Origin: JBBDRW01 sp040905265
Lineage (GTDB): Bacteria > Bacteroidota > Rhodothermia > Balneolales > Balneolaceae
NCBI GenBank assembly: GCA_040905265.1
Contig: JBBDRW010000078.1
Location: 1 to 39,638 of the forward strand
DNA: 39,638 nucleotides
Direction: 5' to 3'
Shown one piece after another: positions 8,485 through 17,787 of the stretch (positions are counted from its first letter, which is position 1; each line of letters opens with the position of its first letter). The notes beneath the pieces were generated by a model. It was not told the origin of the DNA and searched no databases. It was given only the letters and a program-made list of their open reading frames with translations. The translations under genes were made by a program, and so were the position numbers.

Positions 8485-10496
8485 AAGGCCTCCACGTCAG
8501 GGGTTCCGATGCGAAGTTTTGTGCCGTCAGCGCTTGACAGGTAAAGCCTCCAGCCGTCGCAGATATCCGGCGCAACGGACAGCGTATCTGTTCCGGACAC
8601 TATTTTTTCCTCAACGCCTGCTTCGGTCAGAAGTCGGAGTACTTCTTCCGTATCCGTTCGGTAGAAGATACTCTGGAGGGACCTGTGCCACAGGAACAGC
8701 GATTCGTCCAGATCTCCGGAAGTAGCCTCGAGCTTGTCGAACAGGGCCTGTGCCGACAGGTTGTTTTGTCCAGACAGTGTTTTTACGAGAAAAATCAGCT
8801 CCTGATGGTTTCGGAGTGTTTCCAGCGGGCTTTTCACCGGTTTCAGTCGCCATACAACGCTCGTTCCCTCAGAATGAGTGGCGCAAATATCACCTGTTGA
8901 ATCCGCTGGCCGGTTCGATATGAAACACTCAATTTCGTCGGTTCGAAAACCGGCCGTTTGCTCCTTGACGATTGTCATCAACTCATAAAATCTTCGCTCC
9001 TGTTCGAAGGTCTGTTTGGCCGGGATCGATTCATAAATTTCATGGTTCAGTTTGTTACCGGCTTCATTAAAGAGGCCCGAAAGTGGCCTCAAATCTTTCA
9101 GTGGTGGTGTATCGATCGGCTTGTCGAAGAATCCGGCTGCTATATGAAGCACATTCTCTTTCAACCGGACCAGGGGAGCGGTTAGCGGCCGGGATATGAA
9201 CCACGCTGCAAATCCGCTCAGGATCAAAAAGAAGAAGGTGCTGAGCCTTAATATGACCATGGCTTCACGAGTCACCTGGCTGATGGCCGTGACGTTAAGG
9301 TCTGCGCCCATAATGGCATCGGCATTGAATTCAGAGTCATAGATGGGGGCAAAGGCGGACTTTATCAGCCCCCACTGTCCCCAGGGTTGTATATCGGAGA
9401 CATAATTTCTCCCGGTTCGGAGTACAAATATGGCTTCATCGAAGTCGGCCGGCGGAAGGTCGTAGTCCATGTATCCGATATGGGTGTAATCCTCCCCGAC
9501 ACTGCCGTCGAGTACATAAGCAATGGACCCGTCTTCCGGAAAAAGAGCAAATGAATAGAGGAAGGTCAGGTTTTGATCGACCAGTATATTTCTCATGGCC
9601 CCGGAATATTTCAGATAGTAGGACGACCAGTGATCGTAGTAACCGGGATATGTGTAAAAATCCAGATCGATCGTGCCATCTATCAGAACTTTGTAGAGCC
9701 TCTCGCCGACAGACCAGTAGTGCTCCTGGGCGGCATCATAGGCAAGGTTGGAAAGAACGGGGCAGGGGGCCTTCGGATCCTCTTCTGAGACGCAAGTCAG
9801 GGGTATCCCGGGAGTTCCGGGTTCCCCGTTTCCAGTGAGATTGATCGTGTGAATTACCTGATCCGCCGAGACGGCTGCGAGCCCTCCTTCGGGTGATTCG
9901 GTGATATCTGAAATATTGGTGAGTCCTGTCCGAATGGACCGGATCCATTCACCCTCCGGGCTTACCTGATGCAATTCACCACCCGCTCCGGACAAATAGA
10001 GCGTTTTCGAGGGGTTGTGCCAGGTCATAGTTGTATATGTGAAACCGTCAATATTCAAATCGGCCTCCAGGGTGCCTTCCAAACTATAGCGGGTCAGCCG
10101 GTTACCGACTGAATCGGAGAGGAAAACGGATTCTCCGGAAATGGCCAGTTGCCGGGTGGGGAACCCGGCATTGAACATAGGTGAAAGAGAGGCGGATCCG
10201 TCGGGTGATAATGTGGTAATATCTAAATCTCCGGTGAGGGCGAACAGCTCGCCGTCCGGTCCGATATCCAGTGCTGTCATCGTACGTGGCGTAAAGACCA
10301 AATGATGATCTTCCAAATCCACAAAAGCTCCCGTCGTTGAACTGACAGCGATCAGTTTCTTGTCAAATCCGTGTGTGATAATGTCGTTGAGGTCAGACCG
10401 GACACGGATTCCCGCAAGTATCGTCAACAGCAGAATTGTCGGGAAAAACAGAAGGCGAATGATATTGGAAATACTCATCGACTGGTGCGTTTGCAT
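8481..10496 (-). CDS. Membrane sensor: beta-propeller-like plus Cache-like periplasmic domain, HAMP, unknown output
   Basis: 671 residues from the ATG at 10496, one base inside the stop of the upstream gene (TGATG); a GTG one codon earlier is also possible. TM1 is at ~14-32. Residues ~60-275 contain repeats of the type TMTALDIGPDGELFALTG and DITESPEGGLAAVSAD, as in beta-propellers. Residues ~300-405 (LYSFALFPEDGSIAYVLDG…APIYDSEFNADAIMGADLNVTAI) resemble a Cache sensor. TM2 (~414-436) is followed by a HAMP segment (SRPLTAPLVRLKENV) and a ~180-residue cytoplasmic domain. That domain (GDICATHSEGTSVVWRL) may be a degenerate SpoIIE-like module similar to the one in the 525-residue sensor. It probably reads an extracytoplasmic signal for the operon. 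Confidence 0.7.
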   Translation of the reverse strand: MQTHQSMSISNIIRLLFFPTILLLTILAGIRVRSDLNDIITHGFDKKLIAVSSTTGAFVDLEDHHLVFTPRTMTALDIGPDGELFALTGDLDITTLSPDGSASLSPMFNAGFPTRQLAISGESVFLSDSVGNRLTRYSLEGTLEADLNIDGFTYTTMTWHNPSKTLYLSGAGGELHQVSPEGEWIRSIRTGLTNISDITESPEGGLAAVSADQVIHTINLTGNGEPGTPGIPLTCVSEEDPKAPCPVLSNLAYDAAQEHYWSVGERLYKVLIDGTIDLDFYTYPGYYDHWSSYYLKYSGAMRNILVDQNLTFLYSFALFPEDGSIAYVLDGSVGEDYTHIGYMDYDLPPADFDEAIFVLRTGRNYVSDIQPWGQWGLIKSAFAPIYDSEFNADAIMGADLNVTAISQVTREAMVILRLSTFFFLILSGFAAWFISRPLTAPLVRLKENVLHIAAGFFDKPIDTPPLKDLRPLSGLFNEAGNKLNHEIYESIPAKQTFEQERRFYELMTIVKEQTAGFRTDEIECFISNRPADSTGDICATHSEGTSVVWRLKPVKSPLETLRNHQELIFLVKTLSGQNNLSAQALFDKLEATSGDLDESLFLWHRSLQSIFYRTDTEEVLRLLTEAGVEEKIVSGTDTLSVAPDICDGWRLYLSSADGTKLRIGTPDVEAL

Positions 10497-13400
10497 CACA
10501 ACCCCCTCAATAACAGATGAATGGCGAACGAGGGGTAGAGGCCTGCACAGCTTTCAATGGTCTCTCTGTGTATGGCGATAAGCTCGCACCCGTCGGTTGT
10601 GAGGCTGCCTGTTCTTCGGGTTTTCCCACGGATCACCTCATCGCCGAACAGGTCACCCGGCAGGTATTCCCTGTCCGGTTCACCGGGGGTGGTTTCAATG
10701 GTTTTTCCCTGAATGAGGAGATAGAGAAAGTCGCTCTCATCCAGCCGGTTGTAGATCGTCTCACGCCCCGGGATTTGCCGGACTTGAGATCTCCGGGCAA
10801 GGTACATGATTTCAAGGATGTTGAAGGGTTTAAACGAAGTGGCCTGTACCATCCTGATCATAGTGTAGAGCGTCGAGGCCGGGTAGCTGCCATTGCGGTT
10901 GTCCAGAAGTGCCAATGCCGTATGGCTGACAAGTTCGTTGTCGGACTCATGAAACGATTCCCGTAACAGCGGAACCGTCTCCGTTCGGTTCGTTTCCCAC
11001 ATAGCTGCCAGGACAGCCGCTTTTTCAATCGAGTACTCCGTTTGAATATCCACATTGATAATCTCACTCATATGCTCGGGAACCTTCAGGTCGAGATCCT
11101 GAATCATCGAGAGGGTATTGGGTAAGGGGCGCCCGTCAACAAGAGGAATTAACATCTTGTAAATCGCCCTGTTTACGCCCTGCTCAAGAGCTTCAAGGGC
11201 ATATGATCGGGTTTTCGGACTTGTTGAGCGCAGAGAGTTGGCAATGAGCTCAAAGGAGGGCAGTCTTCCGATCGTTGTCAGAATTTCAAGAATAAAATTG
11301 ATTTTATTCACCCGGGTATCCAGGTAGAATCGCTTCAGAAGATCCATCGGACCGCTGCCGGCCGACATTTCATTGGTCGTCGTTTCGCCAGTTGACAAGA
11401 GCTGATAGTTGCTCAGGAATTTATAAACGACCCGAATTTCATCGACTATGATCGACTCAAAGATCAATTCAAACTGCGTGGGAGCAATTTTATAGAGGAT
11501 TCGTGCGGCGAGGGCACGTGACCGGTCCAGAAATCGGTTTTCTCTGAAGACGGTAACCAGAAGGGGTACAATAAGGGTGCCCATTCCTATGACAATCTCC
11601 TCGACGCGACGTTTTTCATAGGGCGTGAAATAGGCACTCATGGTCAGCAGGGGGACCAGGCACTCCGGATCCCCGATCTTTGCAAGTATATTAAAACAGA
11701 GCAGTCGGTCATCTTTTCTACAGACTTTCAGGATGTCAAGAACGGGTTTGACAACAGGCGTCGACTCTTCGTTGACGATTTCGTTCAGGGACTGCAATGC
11801 GGCCGAGCGTATGTTTTCATTGTCCGATTGCAAATGTGGGATAAGATATCTGGAGTACTGCTGATTGTTGCTGTAGCTCAATATGCGAATCGCCGTTAAT
11901 ATCTCTACTTTTTCCCCACGGAAAAGTTTTTCAATGTGGCCGAGCGCATCTTCAACTTCTGAAATATTCCAGCTTGCCAGCATGGATGTGATGGCAATCC
12001 CACGCGTACGGATATCAGCAGACCCCAAAAGAGGTTTTACTTTCGACGTGGGGATGAGTCTGTGAGATACAAGCAATTCGATCATGTCGAAATGAGACAT
12101 CTCCTCTCGGGATTCAATCCAGGTGATCATCCGTGTGGTCACCTTGTAGTCATTGCTCTTCACCAGCCGTTTGATCTCCTCTTTCAGCCCCCTGTTTATC
12201 AGGGCATCCGTTTGATCGGGGAACCGGTCGAGGAGAGAAAGTGTGGCGTCGAGAACGGACGGGTACCCGGTGTGCCTGAGAATCCGTATAGCCAAAAGGG
12301 CTTCGTCGGGATCACCCGATAATTTTTGCTCGACATGCTCCACTTCACCGCTGGAGAGCCGGGATACCAGACTCTGCAGTTTCCGGGAAAAATCGAGCCA
12401 CTCTTTTTTTAGATTTTGTACTATGGAGACCATGTATTCCCTGTTTGCCAGCAGTACAACAACGAATAGCAGTACGGACACACTGAAGCCAACCAAAGAG
12501 ACGGCTTCCGGGGGGATACGGCGGGCATAGAAGAGCAAAAACAGACCGGCAAGAGCTGTGGCAAAAGGTTCGAAAAGGCCCTCCAGAATGGTGCGGAGCT
12601 GAGCCCGGCCCTGGATCGGCAGCCCATTAAAAAGCAGATTGTAATTATTGTTGTCGATCGAGAGGGAGACTCCCTGGTAGACAAAAAATATAAAGACGGC
12701 CGCTTCATAACTGTTCTGAAGAAGCAAAAAGGCGAAGGCAAGTATATAAAACGTGGGAAGGATCAATGCCACATTGGTCACGCCGAACCGGATTACAAGC
12801 CTGTTAAACAGGAACAGACAGATAGCCAGGTTGAAAACGTTTACAAAGGCGTACAGTTTTCCGAGCTCCCTGGCCAGCTCGGTTTCGGTAAACTGGGCTG
12901 AGAAAATTTCGAAAAACTGATATTCGGAGATAGCAGCAAGAAGAGCCAGTAAGCAGACCATAACGCCTATGAATGAGACGTACCGGGTTTTCAGGATAGT
13001 ATTCCAGTGTTTGCCAAACAGTCGAAACATCGACAGTTCCTCTTCAAAGCTTTCACCTGTAGCTTCCACAACATCGTACGTCCGGGTGATTCCGAACAGA
13101 ACCGGAAAGGTACAGAGGCCGAAAACGGTCCAGATGAGAAACAGGAAATTAACGCCCAGAATATCCGCACTGACCGATGTAATAAATCCACCGGTCATGA
13201 CCCCGAGTGCCGCTCCACCGGCAAATATCGCATAGACGCGCTTGCCTTCCAGCATATCGAAATAGAGGTCGGTGAAATTCCAGTAGAGGGAGAAAAAGGC
13301 GATAAAAATGACCGTCGTAAAGATCTTGATACCGAAATAGAGAACTGCAAGCTGGCCTTCCGAGAAGATGTCACGGAAACTCAGGAGTACAAACAGCAAA

Positions 13401-13681
13401 AATGCAACGACAGTGACCAGGGCTACTGCAGATGAGAGCACTCGCTGAATGCCCTGACGGTTGATGAGATAACTGAATACCGAGGCGTAAAACACCATGA
13501 TCACCGGCATCAGGATGAAAATGTAAGGCAACTTGTCGACACCCACGTTGGACAGAAACAGGGAATCCCCTGCGCTGATACCTATGGTAAGCCCGGCAGG
13601 CAAAATGGCTCCGAGAAGGGCAAATTGCATGACCTTTCGATACTCGGAACCGTAGATTTTAAAAATCTTTTGTAAACCCAA
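10496..13681 (-). CDS. Npt1/Npt2-like nucleotide carrier fused to HEAT repeats and a C-terminal cNMP-binding-like domain
   Basis: 1061 residues. Residues ~1-430 form about 12 membrane segments with the look of the ATP/ADP translocase (Npt/TLC) family. Residues ~440-890 are a helical HEAT-like solenoid (for example ALLAIRILRHTGYPSVLDATLSLL, and IRSAALQSLNEIV). The last ~130 residues form a Crp-like beta-roll (VRQIPGRETIYNRLDESDFLYLLIQGK … EYLPGDLFGDE). Classical carriers of energy-parasitic bacteria are ~500 residues long, so the added 600 residues suggest a regulated or signalling form. Nucleotide transport itself is not shown. It is the first gene of the operon and is preceded by a Bacteroidota-type promoter candidate. 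Confidence 0.8.
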   Translation of the reverse strand: MGLQKIFKIYGSEYRKVMQFALLGAILPAGLTIGISAGDSLFLSNVGVDKLPYIFILMPVIMVFYASVFSYLINRQGIQRVLSSAVALVTVVAFLLFVLLSFRDIFSEGQLAVLYFGIKIFTTVIFIAFFSLYWNFTDLYFDMLEGKRVYAIFAGGAALGVMTGGFITSVSADILGVNFLFLIWTVFGLCTFPVLFGITRTYDVVEATGESFEEELSMFRLFGKHWNTILKTRYVSFIGVMVCLLALLAAISEYQFFEIFSAQFTETELARELGKLYAFVNVFNLAICLFLFNRLVIRFGVTNVALILPTFYILAFAFLLLQNSYEAAVFIFFVYQGVSLSIDNNNYNLLFNGLPIQGRAQLRTILEGLFEPFATALAGLFLLFYARRIPPEAVSLVGFSVSVLLFVVVLLANREYMVSIVQNLKKEWLDFSRKLQSLVSRLSSGEVEHVEQKLSGDPDEALLAIRILRHTGYPSVLDATLSLLDRFPDQTDALINRGLKEEIKRLVKSNDYKVTTRMITWIESREEMSHFDMIELLVSHRLIPTSKVKPLLGSADIRTRGIAITSMLASWNISEVEDALGHIEKLFRGEKVEILTAIRILSYSNNQQYSRYLIPHLQSDNENIRSAALQSLNEIVNEESTPVVKPVLDILKVCRKDDRLLCFNILAKIGDPECLVPLLTMSAYFTPYEKRRVEEIVIGMGTLIVPLLVTVFRENRFLDRSRALAARILYKIAPTQFELIFESIIVDEIRVVYKFLSNYQLLSTGETTTNEMSAGSGPMDLLKRFYLDTRVNKINFILEILTTIGRLPSFELIANSLRSTSPKTRSYALEALEQGVNRAIYKMLIPLVDGRPLPNTLSMIQDLDLKVPEHMSEIINVDIQTEYSIEKAAVLAAMWETNRTETVPLLRESFHESDNELVSHTALALLDNRNGSYPASTLYTMIRMVQATSFKPFNILEIMYLARRSQVRQIPGRETIYNRLDESDFLYLLIQGKTIETTPGEPDREYLPGDLFGDEVIRGKTRRTGSLTTDGCELIAIHRETIESCAGLYPSFAIHLLLRGL

Positions 13682-13725
13682 AAAAAGCCTGTGAGTATTT
13701 TTTTACTTTAGTGCCTTCAAACATC

Positions 13726-13755
13726 GTAAATATAGTTCTATTTTTCTATCTCGAA
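13726..13755 (-). promoter_or_regulatory. Candidate Bacteroidota-type promoter for the nine-gene cluster
   Basis: Read on the minus strand, TTCG is followed after 17 bases by TATATTTAC, close to the Bacteroidota pattern TTTG-N17-19-TAnnTTTG. It lies 45 bp upstream of the Npt-like start codon, a normal leader length. The divergent rel gene starts on the other side of this 246-bp gap. Confidence 0.4.
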
Positions 13756-13864
13756 CCCACGTTTTTTTTAAACTTGAAGTTTCTTCCCATAACAGGAAGC
13801 TTTGTAAAGCCTCTTAAGACGTGTTTTTGGTGTAACCATTTGCACAGTTCTTGTTTACAATGAC

Positions 13865-13884
13865 CCAGGAGTCTGTCGAACTTA
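13865..13884 (+). repeat. Single arm of the 26447-26513 repeat
   Basis: CCAGGAGTCTGTCGAACTTA matches the right arm of the 19-bp inverted repeat (reverse complement) at 19 of 20 positions. The partner arm is absent here, so it is a solo or decayed copy. It lies just upstream of the rel start. Confidence 0.55.
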
Positions 13885-13927
13885 TCTGTTACAGGAAGAC
13901 AAAATAATTTTGTTACTTATAGATTAC

Positions 13928-16168
13928 ATGTCGAATGTAGAGACACATATCATTGAGAATCTTGGATCGCTGGAGCTGAAGCAGCCCCAGAAGAAGGACC
14001 TTGAACGGTTATTGAACGTGTGCCGTGAGAATCTGGATCAGACGGATGAAGCGCTCATAACCAAAGCATTCAAACTCTGCTACTTTTCCCACGAAGGTGC
14101 AAAGAGAGCTTCCGGCGAGCCCTATTATATGCATCCGCTTGAGGTGGCAATTATTGTGGCGACTGACCTGTCGATTGATGACGAATCGGTTGCTGCTGCT
14201 CTTCTGCATGATACGGTTGAGGATACGGAAATAACACTGGAGGATACACGGAGACTTTTCGGAGAGACAGTTGCGCACCTGATTGATGGGGTAACCAAAA
14301 TTACGGGTGTATTCGAGAACCGGAATACGAAGCAGGCTGAGACGTTCATGAAGATGCTTCTCTCTATGGCAGAGGACATTCGGGTCGTACTTATCAAGTT
14401 TGCGGACCGGCTGCACAACATGCGAACCATTCAGCATCTGCCGAGAGAGAAGCAGCTGAAGATCGCAACCGAAACCATGGAGCTTTACGCCCCATTGGCA
14501 CACCGTTTTGGCCTCTTCACTATCAAGAATGAGTATGAGGATCTCTGTTTTAAAGTGATGGACCCCAACTCATTCAAGTTTATAGCACGTAAATTAAAAG
14601 ACAAGAAGGAGTCGAGGGAGAATTTTATCGAGATGTTTATGGAGCCGATCCAGAAAGAGCTCTCCAAACAGAATTTCTCCTTTGAAATGAAGGGGCGGCC
14701 GAAACACATCTACTCAATCTACCGGAAGATGCAGAGACAGCAGAAGCCGTTTGAAGAGATATATGATCTGTTTGCCATTCGCATCATTCTTGAAGAGCCG
14801 CACACCAAAGAGGATTGCTGGAGAGTATATTCGATCATTACCGACTGGTACACACCGATCCCCCAGCGTTTTCGTGACTTTATCTCTGTTCCGAAAGCGA
14901 ATGGCTATCAGTCACTCCATACAACGGTGATTACTCAAAAAGGGCGGAAAGTAGAGGTGCAGATACGAACCCGTAAGATGGATGAGATTGCTGAACGTGG
15001 CCTCGCGGCTCACTGGAAGTACAAAGAGGGTGGAGGAGGCAACAGCACACTCGATAAATTTGTGCATTGGGTTCGGGATGTTCTGGATAACCCAAGGCCG
15101 GATGCAGCGACAGAATTTGTTAAGGATTTTCAACTCAATCTCTATCAGGATGAAATTTATGTTTTTACTCCGGATGGTGAGTTGAAAACGTTACCCAAAG
15201 GAGCTTCCTGTATTGACTTTGCCTTTGAAATTCACAGTGAAATTGGTGAGCGGGCCACGGCTGCAAAAATCAACGGCAAGATGGTACCATTACGGCAGAA
15301 ATTGGAGATCGGGGATCAGGTAGAGATTATTACCGGTAATAAAGTAAACCTGAATCCGGACTGGATTGACGATGTGGTAACTCATAAAGCAAAGTCCCGG
15401 ATCCGACAGTTTATCAAACAGACAGAACGGAGTATTGCGGACGATGGCCGTGAGATCTGGGAAAAGAAAGCGAAGCGTGGAAAGGTTGAAATTTCAGAAC
15501 AGGAGCTGATGCGTATAGCCCAACGCCTGAAATTTGAAAATACCCAGGAGCTGTTTTATGAAATCGGTTCGGGCATGTTTGATGTCAATGAACTGTTCAA
15601 AGCAGTTAAACTGCTGAAAAGTAAAGGGCGGATTGAAGAAAAAGAGAGTGAACTTCCAAAGAGCACGGAAGGGGAGATTCAGAAGAAGTATCTTACGACT
15701 GCACGTTCGATGAGCGATCGTAGTGATCTCCTGGTCAATGGGGAGCTGACGGATATCAAATATACCTATGCGAATTGCTGTAATCCGATTCCCGGTGATG
15801 AAGTGATCGGATTTGTAAGTCGTAATGGCGAGGTAAAAATTCACCGATCGAACTGCAACAATGCCCACCATCTGATTCAAAACGACAGTGAACGGATCAT
15901 TGATGTTACGTGGGCAAGAAATATTGATGTAAAGTTTCTTGGTGCGATTCGTGTGATCGGTGAAGACCGGGTCGGTTTGGTAAATGACCTGACAGATGTG
16001 CTCTCAAAATCACTGAATACGAATATAAAAAGTATCAATGTAAGTAGTGACAGCGGAATGTTTGACGGAATCCTTACGGTTTATGTCGATGACTTGAAAC
16101 ATCTGGAGATGATTATTGAGCGTGTAAAGAGGGTAGACGGAGTCAAGAACGCAACGAGGTATGAGTAA
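13928..16168 (+). CDS. rel: Bifunctional (p)ppGpp synthetase/hydrolase (Rel/SpoT)
   Basis: 746 residues from the ATG at 13928; a TTG at 13910, 11 nt after AGGAAG, would add six residues. It makes and degrades the stringent-response alarmone (p)ppGpp in the cytoplasm. The N-terminal HD hydrolase is intact (YYMHPLEVAIIVATDL, LLHDTVEDTEI at ~92-102, FADRLHNMRT at ~158-167). The synthetase domain shows RPKHIYSIYRKM, IYDLFAIRII, VPKANGYQSLHTT and EVQIRTRKMDEIAERGLAAHWKYKEG. A TGS domain (YVFTPDGELKTLPKGASCIDFAFEIHSEIG), a zinc-finger-like/CC region (YANCCNPIPGDEVIGF … HRSNCNNA) and a C-terminal ACT domain follow. Length and domain order are those of the full Rel family. It is divergent from the sensor operon and followed by the HU-like gene. 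Confidence 0.96.
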   Translation: MSNVETHIIENLGSLELKQPQKKDLERLLNVCRENLDQTDEALITKAFKLCYFSHEGAKRASGEPYYMHPLEVAIIVATDLSIDDESVAAALLHDTVEDTEITLEDTRRLFGETVAHLIDGVTKITGVFENRNTKQAETFMKMLLSMAEDIRVVLIKFADRLHNMRTIQHLPREKQLKIATETMELYAPLAHRFGLFTIKNEYEDLCFKVMDPNSFKFIARKLKDKKESRENFIEMFMEPIQKELSKQNFSFEMKGRPKHIYSIYRKMQRQQKPFEEIYDLFAIRIILEEPHTKEDCWRVYSIITDWYTPIPQRFRDFISVPKANGYQSLHTTVITQKGRKVEVQIRTRKMDEIAERGLAAHWKYKEGGGGNSTLDKFVHWVRDVLDNPRPDAATEFVKDFQLNLYQDEIYVFTPDGELKTLPKGASCIDFAFEIHSEIGERATAAKINGKMVPLRQKLEIGDQVEIITGNKVNLNPDWIDDVVTHKAKSRIRQFIKQTERSIADDGREIWEKKAKRGKVEISEQELMRIAQRLKFENTQELFYEIGSGMFDVNELFKAVKLLKSKGRIEEKESELPKSTEGEIQKKYLTTARSMSDRSDLLVNGELTDIKYTYANCCNPIPGDEVIGFVSRNGEVKIHRSNCNNAHHLIQNDSERIIDVTWARNIDVKFLGAIRVIGEDRVGLVNDLTDVLSKSLNTNIKSINVSSDSGMFDGILTVYVDDLKHLEMIIERVKRVDGVKNATRYE

Positions 16169-16313
16169 GAGGCTCTCAACCCCTGAAAAATCAGTGTTTT
16201 TTCTGTTTCTGTATTTTTTATAAAATTTTAGTGCGCAATGCCTTATATTTACCTCCCCGTTTGAGAAGAAAATAAGAATGATAAATATATAAAAAACAGC
16301 TGTTAATCGATTT

Positions 16314-16640
16314 ATGATTACCTACACAAAACGAGATATTGTACGAAGAGTTGCCGAATCTATGGACGTTCCGTTAAACCAGGCAGAGCCGTGGGTAGAT
16401 GCTGCAATCGGGGCTCTTCGGAGTACCATGATGGATGCGGACCCCACATGTCGAATCGAGCTTCGTGATTTTGGAGTCTTTGAAGTCAAAGAGACGAAAG
16501 CGAAACCGAAAGCCCGTAATCCCAAGACAAATGAGGTTATCTATGTACCGGCTCATCGGAAAACTCATTTCAAGCCGAGCAAGTTGCTGAAAGAGTTCTT
16601 GCGTCAGCCGCTGGATGAATTGGAAAAATCGGAAAGCTAA
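16314..16640 (+). CDS. HU/IHF-family DNA-binding protein
   Basis: 108 residues. The fold signature is clear: an N-terminal helical part (YTKRDIVRRVAESMDVP), RIELRDFGVFEVKETKAKPK, and the arm region ARNPKTNEVIYVPAHRKTHFKPSKLLKE with the conserved P in RNPKT. HU/IHF proteins bend and compact DNA. The C-terminal extension (LRQPLDELEKSES) is slightly longer than in HU. It lies 145 bp after rel and 8 bp before ruvX, so it is probably co-transcribed with ruvX, def and fmt. An AT-rich stretch with TATATTTA at 16244-16251 upstream could be the -7 element of its promoter. Confidence 0.93.
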   Translation: MITYTKRDIVRRVAESMDVPLNQAEPWVDAAIGALRSTMMDADPTCRIELRDFGVFEVKETKAKPKARNPKTNEVIYVPAHRKTHFKPSKLLKEFLRQPLDELEKSES

Positions 16641-16648
16641 ACGAATCT

Positions 16649-17086
16649 GTGCAATTCGGAAGATTTATCGGAATTGATGTAGGCACCAAACGGGTCGGCC
16701 TGGCCCGTACAGATCTCTTGCAGACGTCACCAAATACGATGGATGCCTATTCACCCGATGAATCCATTCGGCAACTGGTCCGGATGAATCATGAAGAGGA
16801 GTATCCGATACTGGGATTTGTCATCGGATGGCCGTTGAATCCCGAAGGGGATGAGGCAGAAGCGACCCGGATGGTCGAGAGATACGTAAAGAAGCTAAGA
16901 GCACACCTTCCAGATATCCCGATTCATTACATAGACGAGCGTTTCTCCTCTCGAATTGCCCTCAAAAAGATGGTAAAAGCGGGAATACCCAAAAAAAAGA
17001 GGCGAACAAAAGGCCGTGTTGATCAGGCCTCAGCAGCCCTCTTTCTTCAGCAGTTCCTTGAATCCAATATTGAAAATAGAACTTGA
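16649..17086 (+). CDS. ruvX: Putative pre-16S rRNA nuclease / Holliday junction resolvase-like YqgF
   Basis: 145 residues from a GTG start, 8 bp after the HU-like gene; no nearby in-frame ATG gives a full domain. YqgF proteins share an RNase H-like fold and mature the 5' end of 16S rRNA. The active-site segments are all present: FIGIDVGTKRVGLA (first Asp), FVIGWPLNPEGDE, YIDERFSSRIA (Glu) and RVDQASAALFLQQFLE (final Asp). Length is usual for the family. The gene ends 10 bp before def, in an order of housekeeping genes (ruvX-def-fmt) that supports the call. Confidence 0.93.
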   Translation: MQFGRFIGIDVGTKRVGLARTDLLQTSPNTMDAYSPDESIRQLVRMNHEEEYPILGFVIGWPLNPEGDEAEATRMVERYVKKLRAHLPDIPIHYIDERFSSRIALKKMVKAGIPKKKRRTKGRVDQASAALFLQQFLESNIENRT

Positions 17087-17096
17087 TAGCATCCCT

Positions 17097-17669
17097 ATGT
17101 CTCTGTTACCGATTTACACGTATAACGATCCGGCTTTGAGGAAAGTGGCCGAACCGGTCGAAGAGGACAGCCGTGAACTGCAGGAATTCATTACGGATCT
17201 GTTCCAGACGATGTACCAGGCAAGCGGTGTCGGCCTTGCGGCTCCGCAGGTGGGCCGTTCAATGCGGCTATTTGTTGTCGATACGTCAGGAATCACAGAG
17301 GATGATGAAGAGGAGTCTGATTCAGGGCCGCTAACGTTTATCAATCCGGAGATTATCCGGAAATCAGAAAAGACTGTTCGAATGGAGGAGGGTTGCCTCA
17401 GTATCCCGGATGTTCGTGATCAGGTGAGCAGGCCGGAACAGATTACTGTCCGTTACCTTGACCGCCATTTTGAGGAACAGGAGTTGACGGCCGGTGACTG
17501 GCTCGCACGTGTTGTTCAACATGAATTGGACCATTTGAACGGGGTTCTCTTTCTGGATCACCTGAGTGCATTTCGGCGCCGGCTTCACCGGGCAGCCTTG
17601 AAAGAGATTGAAGAGGGGCTGGCCGAGACGGAGTACCCGGTCGTTACCAAATTCCAAAAAGAAAGCTGA
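17097..17669 (+). CDS. def: Peptide deformylase
   Basis: 190 residues from the ATG at 17097; an upstream in-frame extension to 17016 runs into ruvX and lacks family similarity. It removes the N-terminal formyl group from new proteins. The three metal and active-site motifs are present: GVGLAAPQVG (44-53), EGCLSIP with the metal Cys at ~100, and QHELDHLNG with HExxH at 142-146. An acidic insert (TEDDEEESDSG) after residue 66 is common in Bacteroidota enzymes. It sits upstream of fmt, the enzyme that adds the formyl group, a widely conserved pairing. Confidence 0.96.
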   Translation: MSLLPIYTYNDPALRKVAEPVEEDSRELQEFITDLFQTMYQASGVGLAAPQVGRSMRLFVVDTSGITEDDEEESDSGPLTFINPEIIRKSEKTVRMEEGCLSIPDVRDQVSRPEQITVRYLDRHFEEQELTAGDWLARVVQHELDHLNGVLFLDHLSAFRRRLHRAALKEIEEGLAETEYPVVTKFQKES

Positions 17670-17787
17670 ACGGTATTCCGGAGTATGCAGATTGTTCAGC
17701 CTACAGTCGGTCTGTTCCAACACTGGATCGTGCATGCGTTAGACGATCATATGAACCATTGTAACCTGACAGAAACTCCTCCAGCCT

